Shown piece after piece: positions 34,795 to 43,645 of a stretch of 59,882 bases of DNA. The stretch is from NCBI GenBank assembly GCA_937996625.1, contig CALKVA010000022.1:1-59882 (forward strand). Direction: 5' to 3'. Source of the DNA: UBA5951 sp009936885 (GTDB lineage Bacteria > Pseudomonadota > Alphaproteobacteria > Puniceispirillales > Puniceispirillaceae). Under the pieces are notes generated by a model. The model saw nothing but the letters and a program-made list of their open reading frames with translations. It was not told the DNA's origin and did no database searches. Position numbers and translations under genes: made by a program. The stretch's first letter is position 1, and every line of letters begins with the position of its first letter.

Positions 34795-37565
34795 ATGAAC
34801 ATAATCCAATAGCCAAAAATCAAGTCAAGTTCATGCTTAACAACAAAGAGGTGTATGCTCACTCGGAGCAGACCATTTGGCAAGCTGCTCATAAGCAAGG
34901 CATTGAGATCCCGCATTTATGTTATAGAGATGATGAAACCTACAGAGCAGACGGAAACTGCCGTGCATGCATGGTTCAAATCGAGGGTGAGCGTACTCTT
35001 GCAGCCTCCTGCCAACGAAAAGTCAGCGATGGTTTGATCGTAACGACAGACACAGATAGAGTCAAAAATTCACAAAAATTGGTCATGGAACTTTTATTAT
35101 CTGACCATCCCGATAAAGAGATAGCCCATGATGATAACTCGCATTTCTGGCAAATGGCTGAAACACATTCGTTAGAAACCAGCAGATTCCCGAGCAGACC
35201 AGCAATAGAAGCTGATAACTCGCACCCCGCTATTGCGGTTAATATGGATGCCTGCATTCAATGCGGCTTATGTGTTCGTGCCTGTAGAGAGGTTCAGGTC
35301 AATGACGTTATTGGAATGGCTGGCAGAGGCGCTGATGCTCATATCATATTTGATTTTGACGATGATATGGGCGCTTCAACCTGCGTTGGTTGCGGTGAGT
35401 GTGTGCAAGCCTGCCCAACTGGGGCTTTGCTTCCAAAATCCTTAATGAATGAGGATGCAACGAAACTCGCTATTACACCTGATAAACAGGTTGCTTCTGT
35501 ATGCCCTTATTGCGGTGTTGGGTGTCAATTGAGCTTTCAGGTCAAGGATGATAAAATTGTTGGCGTTGAGAGTAAAAACGGCCCTGCCAACCTTGGCAGG
35601 CTATGTATAAAAGGGCGATACGGGTTCGATTATATTCATAATAAAGAAAGACTTACCAAACCGCTTATTCGAAGGGGAGATGTACCAAAAAAAGACTGGC
35701 ACAGTTTTGATCCATCAAACCCATTAACTCACTTCAGAGAAGCAAGTTGGCAAGAAGCTCTTGATAAAGCTAGCGAGGGGCTAAATACGATTAAGTCAAA
35801 ACATGGCGGTGCTGCATTGAGCGGATTTGGCTCTGCAAAAGGAAGCAATGAAGAAGCCTATCTTTTTCAAAAATTAATTCGCACTGGTTTTCAAACAAAT
35901 AACGTAGATCATTGCACAAGACTATGTCATGCATCATCTGTTGCTGCATTGCTAGAGAATATCGGCTCTGGAGCGGTAACAGCTTCATTCTCGCAAGCCA
36001 AATACGCAGATGCTATCATTGTCATAGGTGCAAACCCAACCGTCAATCATCCTGTTGCAGCAACTTTCATCAAAAACGCCGCGCAAAGAGGCGCAGAATT
36101 ATTTGTTATAGACCCGCGAGCTCAAGCACTTGATAGATACGCCACAAAATCACTTAACTTTAAACCAGGCAGCGATGTATCACTGCTGAATGCGTTAATA
36201 AATGTGATTATCTGCGAAGAATTATATGATCGTGATTATGTAAACACCCATACAGAAGGGTTTGAACAGCTTGCAGAAACGGTAAAATACCTTACACCAG
36301 AGGCAATGTCTCCAATTTGCGGAATACCAGCTGAGGATATCAGGCTTGTTGCTCGCAAATTCTCAAATGCGCCTGCTGGTATTATTTTCTGGGGTATGGG
36401 GATATCACAACATACCCATGGAACAGATAATTCTAGATGCCTGATTTCATTGGCATTATTAACAGGTAATATTGGCAAAAAAGGGGCTGGACTACATCCG
36501 TTGCGTGGGCAAAATAATGTTCAGGGTGCATCAGATGCAGGTCTTATTCCAATGTTTCTGCCAGATTATCAATCCGTATCCGACCCTCAAATCAGAAAAA
36601 AATACGAGGCTATCTGGCAGTTTCCAATCCCAGAGCAGATAGGGCTGACAGTTGTTGAAATCACCAATGCTGCCTTTAATGGAGATATTAAGGGAATGTA
36701 TATAATGGGGGAAAACCCTGCTATGTCAGATCCAGATCAAAACCATGCAAGAGCCGCTTTGGAAAAACTTGACTGGCTTGTTGTTCAAGATATTTTTCCA
36801 ACTGAAACTGCTGCATTTGCTGATGTGATACTTCCCGCATCTGCCTTCCCAGAAAAGACAGGTACCGTTACCAATACCGATAGAAGAGTACAGCTTGGAA
36901 GACAGGCAGTTCCTCCGCCAGGGAATGCCAAACAAGATTATTGGATTATTCAGGAAATTGCGACCCGCATGGGACTTCAATGGAGCTATCAGCATCCAAA
37001 AGATATATTTGCTGAAATGCGAATTGTAATGCCTTCACTCACTGGGATCACATGGGAGCGTCTGGAAAAAGAAGATGCCGTAACATATCCCTGCATAGAT
37101 GAGAATTCAGATGGTCAGGACCTGCTATTTACAGAATCATTTCCTACAAAATCAGGCTTAGGCAAATTTACACCAGCAGAATACACCCCCCCTGCTGAAG
37201 AGCCAGATGATGAATATCCCTTTGTCTTATCAACAGGAAGATTGCTTGAGCATTGGCACACTGGCTCTATGACGCGCCGCTCTTCTGTGTTGGATGAGAT
37301 TGAACCTGTTGCTGAAATACATATAAATCCTGAAAACCTTCGTAGTCTTGGCGGTTTTGCTGGCACACAACTGCAAATATCCACCAGACGAGGCTTTATA
37401 ACGCTTGCAGCACGCCTTGACCCTGGATTACCAGATGGAATGGTGTTTATTCCGTTCTGCTTTGATGAAGCACCTGCTAATATGCTTACAAACTCAGCAC
37501 TTGACCCATTTGGAAAAATTCCCGAACTTAAATTCTCAGCAGCAAACATTAAAATTGCAGAATAA
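34791..37565 (+). CDS. fdsA: NAD-dependent formate dehydrogenase alpha subunit (molybdenum/tungsten)
   Basis: 924 residues. An N-terminal [2Fe-2S] plant-type ferredoxin domain carries CRACMVQI. Two [4Fe-4S] ferredoxin motifs follow, CIQCGLCVRAC and CVGCGECVQACP. The bis-MGD catalytic domain has cluster ligands in CPYCGVGC. The metal ligand is Cys379 in DHCTRLCHASS, not selenocysteine, followed by catalytic His380. It oxidises formate to CO2 and is cytoplasmic because no Tat signal is seen. MobA and FdhD for maturation are encoded near 48-49.5 kb. A small delta subunit (FdsD) is not found downstream. Confidence 0.95.
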   Translation: MNEHNPIAKNQVKFMLNNKEVYAHSEQTIWQAAHKQGIEIPHLCYRDDETYRADGNCRACMVQIEGERTLAASCQRKVSDGLIVTTDTDRVKNSQKLVMELLLSDHPDKEIAHDDNSHFWQMAETHSLETSRFPSRPAIEADNSHPAIAVNMDACIQCGLCVRACREVQVNDVIGMAGRGADAHIIFDFDDDMGASTCVGCGECVQACPTGALLPKSLMNEDATKLAITPDKQVASVCPYCGVGCQLSFQVKDDKIVGVESKNGPANLGRLCIKGRYGFDYIHNKERLTKPLIRRGDVPKKDWHSFDPSNPLTHFREASWQEALDKASEGLNTIKSKHGGAALSGFGSAKGSNEEAYLFQKLIRTGFQTNNVDHCTRLCHASSVAALLENIGSGAVTASFSQAKYADAIIVIGANPTVNHPVAATFIKNAAQRGAELFVIDPRAQALDRYATKSLNFKPGSDVSLLNALINVIICEELYDRDYVNTHTEGFEQLAETVKYLTPEAMSPICGIPAEDIRLVARKFSNAPAGIIFWGMGISQHTHGTDNSRCLISLALLTGNIGKKGAGLHPLRGQNNVQGASDAGLIPMFLPDYQSVSDPQIRKKYEAIWQFPIPEQIGLTVVEITNAAFNGDIKGMYIMGENPAMSDPDQNHARAALEKLDWLVVQDIFPTETAAFADVILPASAFPEKTGTVTNTDRRVQLGRQAVPPPGNAKQDYWIIQEIATRMGLQWSYQHPKDIFAEMRIVMPSLTGITWERLEKEDAVTYPCIDENSDGQDLLFTESFPTKSGLGKFTPAEYTPPAEEPDDEYPFVLSTGRLLEHWHTGSMTRRSSVLDEIEPVAEIHINPENLRSLGGFAGTQLQISTRRGFITLAARLDPGLPDGMVFIPFCFDEAPANMLTNSALDPFGKIPELKFSAANIKIAE

Positions 37566-37702
37566 ATTTTCATGTTCTAGACGCATCATTTTGTCACATG
37601 GTAAAAGGACTAGCCCAATTTAGGTTAAAGCTGTTACATTCATAGGGTGAAGTTGTTATAGAATATCGAAAAGATGTGATATCTGCAGTTTTGGAGTATT
37701 AA

Positions 37703-38947
37703 TTGGATTATCAATCCTTATTCAAAGAACAAGTTAATCAATTAAAAACGGAAAATAGATACCGTTTATTCGCTGAGCTTGAGCGCAAGGTAGGAGAGCA
37801 TCCTCACGCCATATGGCACAGCGACACAGGACCGAGAGATGTTATCATCTGGTGTTCTAATGATTATCTTGGAATGGGTCAAAGCAAGCAATCCATAAAA
37901 GCAATGACTGAATCAGCTAATAATCACGGTACTGGCGCTGGTGGTACACGCAATATTTCTGGCACTAGCCATACAATCGTAGCATTAGAATCTGAACTCG
38001 CCTCTCTTCACCGAAAAGAGCGTGCGCTTGTTTTCACATCAGGCTATGTTGCAAATGAAGCAAGTATTAGTGCTATTTCTGCATTATTAGATAATCCTGT
38101 TATTTTTTCGGATTCTATGAACCATGCTTCCATTATCTCTGGAATACGTTATGGAAGAGCGGAAAAGATTATTTTTCGCCATAATGACGTTGAACATCTG
38201 GAGACCTTATTAAAAGTGCAACCTTATGAGCGTCATAAAGTAATTATTTTCGAATCTGTGTATTCTATGGATGGGGATGTATCTCCTATCGAAAAAATCA
38301 TTCATTTAGCTAAAAAATACAATGCAATGACCTATCTTGATGAGGTGCATGCTGTTGGGATGTATGGCAGTGAAGGCGGCGGTGTTGCTCAGCAAGAAGG
38401 CTTAGAATCCGAAATTGATATATTACAAGGAACGCTTGGAAAAGCGTTTGGAACTATGGGCGGGTATATTGCTGCTAGCGATGCAATTTGTGATGCTGTT
38501 CGTGGTTATGGCTCTGGATTTATTTTTACAACCGCAATGCCCCCTCCTCTTGCTTCTGCTGCTCTTGCTTCGGTTCAACATTTACGTCAAAGCCAGATGG
38601 AAAGAGACGCCCAGCAACGACAGTCCAGACGTCTTAAAAAGCGACTGCGGGAATATGGCATGCCCTTTTTGACAGGAAATACACATATCGTGCCAGTGAT
38701 GGTAGGAGATGCTGCTAAATGCTCGCAAATCAGCCAGATGCTCCTTGATAAATATGGTTTTTATATTCAGCCAATTAATTTTCCAACTGTTCCAAAAGGT
38801 ACAGAGCGTCTTCGCATTACACCTGGACCATTGCATAGCAATGAGATGATAGATGATCTTGTAATGGCGCTATCAAAGATATTTAATGAGGTTAATCCGC
38901 CTTCTGTGGTATCGCCAAATGCCAATAATCGAGCTATGTCAGCTTAA
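37703..38947 (+). CDS. hemA: 5-aminolevulinate synthase
   Basis: Condenses glycine and succinyl-CoA, the first step of the alphaproteobacterial haem pathway. 414 residues. Motifs are WCSNDYLGMGQ, GAGGTRNISGT, DEVHAVGMYG and the PLP lysine in GTLGKAFGTMGGY. The start is a TTG at 37703 with GGAG six bases upstream; no ATG fits. hemH follows 45 bp downstream, so two haem steps are paired. The 137-bp leader after fdsA contains no obvious FNR box. Confidence 0.96.
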   Translation: MDYQSLFKEQVNQLKTENRYRLFAELERKVGEHPHAIWHSDTGPRDVIIWCSNDYLGMGQSKQSIKAMTESANNHGTGAGGTRNISGTSHTIVALESELASLHRKERALVFTSGYVANEASISAISALLDNPVIFSDSMNHASIISGIRYGRAEKIIFRHNDVEHLETLLKVQPYERHKVIIFESVYSMDGDVSPIEKIIHLAKKYNAMTYLDEVHAVGMYGSEGGGVAQQEGLESEIDILQGTLGKAFGTMGGYIAASDAICDAVRGYGSGFIFTTAMPPPLASAALASVQHLRQSQMERDAQQRQSRRLKKRLREYGMPFLTGNTHIVPVMVGDAAKCSQISQMLLDKYGFYIQPINFPTVPKGTERLRITPGPLHSNEMIDDLVMALSKIFNEVNPPSVVSPNANNRAMSA

Positions 38948-38992
38948 TATATATTTAAGTTTTTTTGTGATCTTTTCTGTTTGAGCGTAGCC

Positions 38993-40030
38993 ATGAGCCT
39001 AAAACCAATTCCTGATGACCATCCCTCCTTTCCTCCTGTTACAAAAACAGGGTTATTGCTGGTTAATCTTGGTACCCCAGATGCCACAGATAAAAAATCT
39101 ATGCGTCGGTATTTAAAACAATTTCTCTCAGACAAGCGCGTTGTTGAAGTGCCAAGATTATTATGGTGGATAATTCTAAATGGCATTATCTTAAATACCC
39201 GTCCCAAAAAGTCAGGTGAAGCATATGACAAAGTATGGATCAAAGATGATATTGATGGAAGTCCCTTGCGCAAAACCACACGGTTGCAAGCAGAACATTT
39301 AGCAGCGAGCTATAAGGATATTACAAATCTTGAGGTTGCGTGGGCAATGAGATATGGAAACCCATCGATACCTGACCAACTTAATTATTTAAAATCATTG
39401 GGTTGCAGTCAATTCTTAATCTTACCTATGTACCCACAATATGCTGCTGCCACGACAGCAACCGTTAATGATGAAGTTTACAAATGGGGGCTAAAGCAAC
39501 GATGGCAACCTGCTATTAGGACAGTTCCGCCTTGGCATGATAATGATGTTTATATCGAAGCTTTGGCGCAATCATTTCGAAGGCAATTTATGCTCGGCGA
39601 AACCCCGGAGCATTTGATGCTGTCTTTTCACGGCATTCCAGAGAGGTATTTTACCTTAGGGGATCCATATCATTGTCATTGTATGAAAACAGCTCGTTTG
39701 GTTCGTGAAAAACTTGACTGGCCTGCGGATCGGCTTTCTGTAACCTTTCAATCCCGATTTGGAAAAGAGCCTTGGATTAAACCATATACCGATGAGACAT
39801 TGCATAAGTTAGGTGAGGCAAAAACAAAGTCACTTGCCATCATGGCACCTGGTTTTTCTGCAGACTGCCTTGAAACGCTCGAGGAATTGGCAATGGAAGG
39901 TCAGGAGATTTATAAAGAGGCTGGAGGCAAGAATTTCACCTATGTGCCTTGTTTAAACGATAGCACATTTGGAATGAATGTAATTTATTCGCTTGTTAAA
40001 GATAATCTAGCTGGATGGGTTGATGTGTAA
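38993..40030 (+). CDS. hemH: ferrochelatase
   Basis: Inserts Fe2+ into protoporphyrin IX, the last haem step. From the ATG at 38993 it has 345 residues; a TTG four codons earlier is possible. Motifs are GLLLVNLGTPD, ILPMYPQYAAATTA, LSFHGIPERY with the conserved metal-binding His, and FQSRFGKEPWIKPYTDE. The C-terminal PGFSADCLETLEE contains the conserved Glu segment. It is probably co-transcribed with hemA. Confidence 0.97.
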   Translation: MSLKPIPDDHPSFPPVTKTGLLLVNLGTPDATDKKSMRRYLKQFLSDKRVVEVPRLLWWIILNGIILNTRPKKSGEAYDKVWIKDDIDGSPLRKTTRLQAEHLAASYKDITNLEVAWAMRYGNPSIPDQLNYLKSLGCSQFLILPMYPQYAAATTATVNDEVYKWGLKQRWQPAIRTVPPWHDNDVYIEALAQSFRRQFMLGETPEHLMLSFHGIPERYFTLGDPYHCHCMKTARLVREKLDWPADRLSVTFQSRFGKEPWIKPYTDETLHKLGEAKTKSLAIMAPGFSADCLETLEELAMEGQEIYKEAGGKNFTYVPCLNDSTFGMNVIYSLVKDNLAGWVDV

Positions 40031-40143
40031 TTATGTTAGGCATGATTATACAAAAAAGAATTTAGGGCATAGAAATAAATAAGTTAACAATTTTATTTTA
40101 ATCAGGTATGAATGTTCTACTAAAAGATGAGCATTTTATCTTA

Positions 40144-40217
40144 GCGGCTGTGGTGTAGTGGTAGCACAAGAGCCTTCCAAGCTCTTAGGGCCAGTTCGAA
40201 CCTGGTCAGCCGCTCCA
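40144..40217 (+). tRNA. tRNA-Gly (anticodon TCC)
   Basis: A 74-nt cloverleaf. The acceptor GCGGCTG pairs with CAGCCGC. The anticodon stem AGAGC/GCTCT encloses CTTCCAA, giving TCC. The T arm contains AGTTCGAACCT. Discriminator T73 and CCA are encoded. Confidence 0.96.
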
Positions 40218-40323
40218 AATAAAATTAACCTCTGACGGAATTGGCAAGATCTGATAACTAATGACCGTCTTAAATAATAACATATATGTTAATTAGTTAA
40301 GAAAAACAGAAAGTTGTGTGAAG

Positions 40324-40521
40324 ATGAGTAACGAATTAAGTTGTGTTTGTATGCGTGATAGGACTATTTGTAACTGTAATAGGCCTAGCGAAATTGAACA
40401 GAAGGAAAGCCGGGACTGTCTTTGTGGGCGCTCTCCTACTGGCAAATGTATGAGCTGGCATGCGCTTTCAGAAAAAGTATATCTTCAGCGCAAAAGTCAA
40501 TATGAGTTATCAGCCAGCTAA
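40324..40521 (+). CDS. cysteine-rich small protein, possible metal binder
   Basis: 65 residues from the ATG at 40324; a GTG at 40318 is an alternative. Seven cysteines at 7, 9, 16, 18, 32, 34 and 42, plus His46, form pairs C-x-C and end in CLCGRSPTGKCMSWH. This pattern suggests a zinc or Fe-S site. I do not recognise a named family. It follows tRNA-Gly by about 100 bp and is transcribed alone. Confidence 0.65.
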   Translation: MSNELSCVCMRDRTICNCNRPSEIEQKESRDCLCGRSPTGKCMSWHALSEKVYLQRKSQYELSAS

Positions 40522-40557
40522 CGGCATCGTTGTTTTACTAATTAAATAGGAGGGGGC

Positions 40558-40695
40558 GTGATAGCAATGCCTCTCCCGCTTTACCATTATTCAATCAGTA
40601 TTCGCTTTATCTTGAGCGGAATAAATGAGTTTGACAGAAATGAAACCAGTTTCTCTTTTTTATGTATATCTGGAGCTTATGGGTGGTGGATTTAA
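40558..40695 (+). CDS. possible 45-residue peptide with strong ribosome-binding site
   Basis: A GTG at 40558 follows AGGAGGGGG with ideal spacing and opens 45 codons; an ATG is three codons further. The sequence has no recognised domain. A second short frame, ATG at 40690, overlaps it. The 359-bp stretch 40522-40880 holds nothing else I can support. This may be a leader peptide or chance. Confidence 0.25.
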   Translation: MIAMPLPLYHYSISIRFILSGINEFDRNETSFSFLCISGAYGWWI

Positions 40696-40880
40696 TAAAC
40701 CCTTCTTAAATCAGCGCTTTTTGCAAGAATATCTTAGTTATTGCGACGCTAAAATTCATAGATAAAAAACCTTGCAAATAACATATCTATTTTGGATACC
40801 GGTTAGAAAAATGTTTAACGAATGCTGAAACGCGCAGAAAATCATACCGGATATTAACATGTTGAGCGAACTTTTTATAA

Positions 40881-42080
40881 ATGATTGAGCATAGATTCTT
40901 AGCCTTCCTGATCGGGCGTGTATCTATATGGATGGCTGGCGTAATGCTTTCCGTGGCTTTGGGATGGCACGTTTATTTAGAAACAAAAGAACCTCTTTAT
41001 CTAGCCCTTATTGGGCTTATGCAGATACTACCCACATTTGCATTTTTCATAATAACAGGGGTAATTATTGACAGGGTACAACGAAAATACATTCTGCTAG
41101 TATGCACTCTTGTTGAATTTATTGCTTTTGCAGGTATTTTTTTTGCAATGCAATTTGATATAATTCCAATTTCTTTTATCTTTTGCATGCTTCTTATTCA
41201 TGGCAGTGCGCGCGCATTTCAAATTCCCTCTGAACACGCAATTCTGCCCAATATTGTATCTTCAGAGAATTTAGAAAAAGCGGTTGCAATTACTTCTACT
41301 GTTAGTAACCTTGCTAAAACAATTGGTCCTTTAATTGCGGGGTTGCTAATTGCATTTATCGACAGGCAGGTTTATGGAATATGCCTATTTATTGTTGTCG
41401 TATCATTCACAGCATATCTATTTTTGCCAAAATTAATCATAAATGCGCCTGTTGAAACTGGCCTAAAACCATTTCTGAGCGGCATTAAATTTGTTGCTAA
41501 AAACAGGATATTGCTAGGAATAATTCTGTTAGACCTATTTATTGTTCTTCTCAGCAGCGTTGAAGCGCTACTCCCGATATATGCAGCAGACATTCTGGAT
41601 GTAGGACCAAATGGACTTGGCCTAATGCGCGGAATGCCCGCGATTGGCGCTGTTGCCGCAGGTATTGTGTTATCTAATCTTGGCCCATTACGCAATTGCG
41701 GTAAAAAACTATTTGCAGCTTTCGCGCTTTGTTCAATATCTGTTTTGGTATTTGGATTCTCAGAGATATTTTGGCTAAGCCTTGTTGCACTCTTTGTGTA
41801 TGGTGCAACCGATATGCTGAGTGTGAATATACGTTTTACGCTTGCACAAACTATTACACCAGATGCTGTGCGTGGAAGAGTTAGTGCCGTTTTTGCAACC
41901 TGCACAGCGTCTTCAAATCAACTTGGCGAATTTAGAGCAGGCACCTTTGCAACAGCCATTGGCCCTATCGGAGCAACAATAATGGGCGGGGCTCTTGGAT
42001 TAATAATATGCATTGGCGGCATATTCAAGTTTCCAATGCTTTGGAAGCTAGATAAAATATCAGATCTTAAAAAAGAGTAA
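40881..42080 (+). CDS. MFS transporter (EntS-like exporter family)
   Basis: A 399-residue inner-membrane transporter with about 12 hydrophobic segments. The loop GVIIDRVQRKYI between the second and third helices matches the MFS motif A, and RAFQIPSEHAILPNIV matches the MFS_3/EntS branch. Such proteins export siderophores or drugs; no siderophore genes are near, so the substrate is unknown. There is no clear ribosome-binding site before the ATG. It is followed by the amtB control region. Confidence 0.88.
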   Translation: MIEHRFLAFLIGRVSIWMAGVMLSVALGWHVYLETKEPLYLALIGLMQILPTFAFFIITGVIIDRVQRKYILLVCTLVEFIAFAGIFFAMQFDIIPISFIFCMLLIHGSARAFQIPSEHAILPNIVSSENLEKAVAITSTVSNLAKTIGPLIAGLLIAFIDRQVYGICLFIVVVSFTAYLFLPKLIINAPVETGLKPFLSGIKFVAKNRILLGIILLDLFIVLLSSVEALLPIYAADILDVGPNGLGLMRGMPAIGAVAAGIVLSNLGPLRNCGKKLFAAFALCSISVLVFGFSEIFWLSLVALFVYGATDMLSVNIRFTLAQTITPDAVRGRVSAVFATCTASSNQLGEFRAGTFATAIGPIGATIMGGALGLIICIGGIFKFPMLWKLDKISDLKKE

Positions 42081-42156
42081 CACGCATGTCCAATCAATAA
42101 TCTGCCTAAACGACATAAATTCAATTCGTTAGATTCAATATCAGCTCCGTATATTC

Positions 42157-42173
42157 TGCATATATTTTATGCA
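42157..42173. promoter_or_regulatory. 17-bp perfect dyad upstream of amtB (NtrC-like)
   Basis: TGCATATATTTTATGCA differs at one of 17 positions from the dyad upstream of glnB. It has the NtrC-type TGCA half-sites at the same spacing. It lies 114 bp before the amtB start. No GG-N10-GC sigma54 element is seen downstream of it. Confidence 0.65.
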
Positions 42174-42286
42174 TATAGCAGATATTATGCTTAATTATAA
42201 AGCAATATTACCAATTTGATTGTTTTGGTAGCAAAAGAGATGTCGTTTGGTACCAATTCCCCTTGACACATTAAGGGAGGAAAACT

Positions 42287-43594
42287 GTGTTTCAAACATT
42301 ATCTTTTTCAAAGAGTTGGGGTATGCTTTTATCTTACCTTTGCTTGTTTTTACTTGTGCCTAGGTTTGCACATGCCGCAATCGACACAGGGGATACAGCA
42401 TGGATACTAACAGCTACTGCACTGGTATTATTCATGACATTGCCGGGACTTGCCTTATTTTATGCAGGACTAGTACAACCCAAAAATGTAGTATCTGTAT
42501 TAATGCATCATTTTGCACTTGCTTGTTTATGTTCTGTATTATGGGTTGCCGTTGGCTATTCTATTGCGTTTTCAGATGGCTCGGCTTGGTTTGGCTCACT
42601 CAATAATTTATTTATGTCGAACGTAACCATATCATCTGAATCTGGGAGTATTCCAGAGAGTCTATTTGCTGCTTTTCAGATGACGTTTGCTATCATCACA
42701 CCAGCATTGATTATTGGAGCATATGTAGAGCGCATTAAATTTTCTGCGGTACTTATTTTTTCAGGCGCTTGGTTGGTTATTGTTTATGCACCGGTTACAC
42801 ACTGGGTCTGGGGCAGCGGCTTTATGGCGAGCTGGGGCGTAATGGATTTTGCCGGTGGAATTGTTGTTCATACAACAGCTGGAACAGCTGCTTTGATTTG
42901 CGCAATCGTTCTTGGAAAGCGCAAAAGCTTTCCAGGTCACTTACAACCACCACACAGCCCAATTTTGACAATGATAGGAGCATCAATGCTATGGATTGGA
43001 TGGTTTGGGTTTAATGGTGGCTCTGCACTTGCTGCTGGTCAAGGAGCAGCAATGGCTCTTATCGTCACGCACATATCTGCCAGCGTCGCATCACTTGTAT
43101 GGATGGTGATTGAATGGCGTAAATTTGGACGACCTTCTGTTGTAGGTATGGTTACTGGTATGGTTGCAGGTCTTGCGACAGTCACGCCAGCGTCTGGATT
43201 TATAGGCATTCCAGGCGGAATTATCCTTGGACTTGTCGGCGGATATGGCTGTTATGTAGCAGTTGATCTAATTCGCAACAAATTTGGCATAGATGATTCC
43301 TTAGATGTATTTGCAGTGCATGGTGTGGGGGGTATTCTTGGAACCTTGCTTGTATCTGTTCTTGCTACCGCTTCGTTTAGCGGGCTTGGATTACCAGACG
43401 GTGTTTCTATATCAGACCAGTTTATGGTTCAGCTTTATTCGGTTGGTATAACTGTGGTTTGGACAGCTATTATCAGCTTTATTATTCTAAAAGCTATTCA
43501 AGCAACCTCTGGCATTCGTATATCAGAACAGGATGAAATAGAGGGCCTTGACGTAACCCAACATGGGGAGCGTGCCTATCATCATACAGGATAA
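42287..43594 (+). CDS. amtB: ammonium transporter AmtB
   Basis: A trimeric ammonium channel of 435 residues. The start is a GTG at 42287 with AAGGGAGG six bases upstream. A cleavable signal peptide ends near FAHA (residues 26-30), as in E. coli AmtB. Eleven transmembrane helices follow. The twin pore histidines are in GGIVVHTTAGT and FAVHGVGGILG. It imports ammonium for GlnA and is probably gated by GlnB, as no glnK lies beside it. A shared NtrC-like dyad suggests induction under nitrogen limitation. Confidence 0.97.
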   Translation: MFQTLSFSKSWGMLLSYLCLFLLVPRFAHAAIDTGDTAWILTATALVLFMTLPGLALFYAGLVQPKNVVSVLMHHFALACLCSVLWVAVGYSIAFSDGSAWFGSLNNLFMSNVTISSESGSIPESLFAAFQMTFAIITPALIIGAYVERIKFSAVLIFSGAWLVIVYAPVTHWVWGSGFMASWGVMDFAGGIVVHTTAGTAALICAIVLGKRKSFPGHLQPPHSPILTMIGASMLWIGWFGFNGGSALAAGQGAAMALIVTHISASVASLVWMVIEWRKFGRPSVVGMVTGMVAGLATVTPASGFIGIPGGIILGLVGGYGCYVAVDLIRNKFGIDDSLDVFAVHGVGGILGTLLVSVLATASFSGLGLPDGVSISDQFMVQLYSVGITVVWTAIISFIILKAIQATSGIRISEQDEIEGLDVTQHGERAYHHTG

Positions 43595-43610
43595 CCCCCT
43601 TGGCATTTAT

Positions 43611-43645
43611 AAAAAAAGGCGCTTTATCCACGGGCGCCTTTTTTA
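43611..43645. terminator. bidirectional terminator between amtB and queG
   Basis: An 11-bp stem AAAAAAGGCGC / GCGCCTTTTTT with an 11-base loop has T-runs in both directions. The distal arm overlaps the queG stop codon. Confidence 0.9.

Noticed and set aside
35910..35930. Selenocysteine in the formate dehydrogenase active site
   Set aside because: The codon is TGC/TGT in HCTRLCH and no in-frame TGA occurs; it is the cysteine form.
42174..42286. sigma54 promoter for amtB
   Set aside because: No GG-N10-GC element in this stretch.
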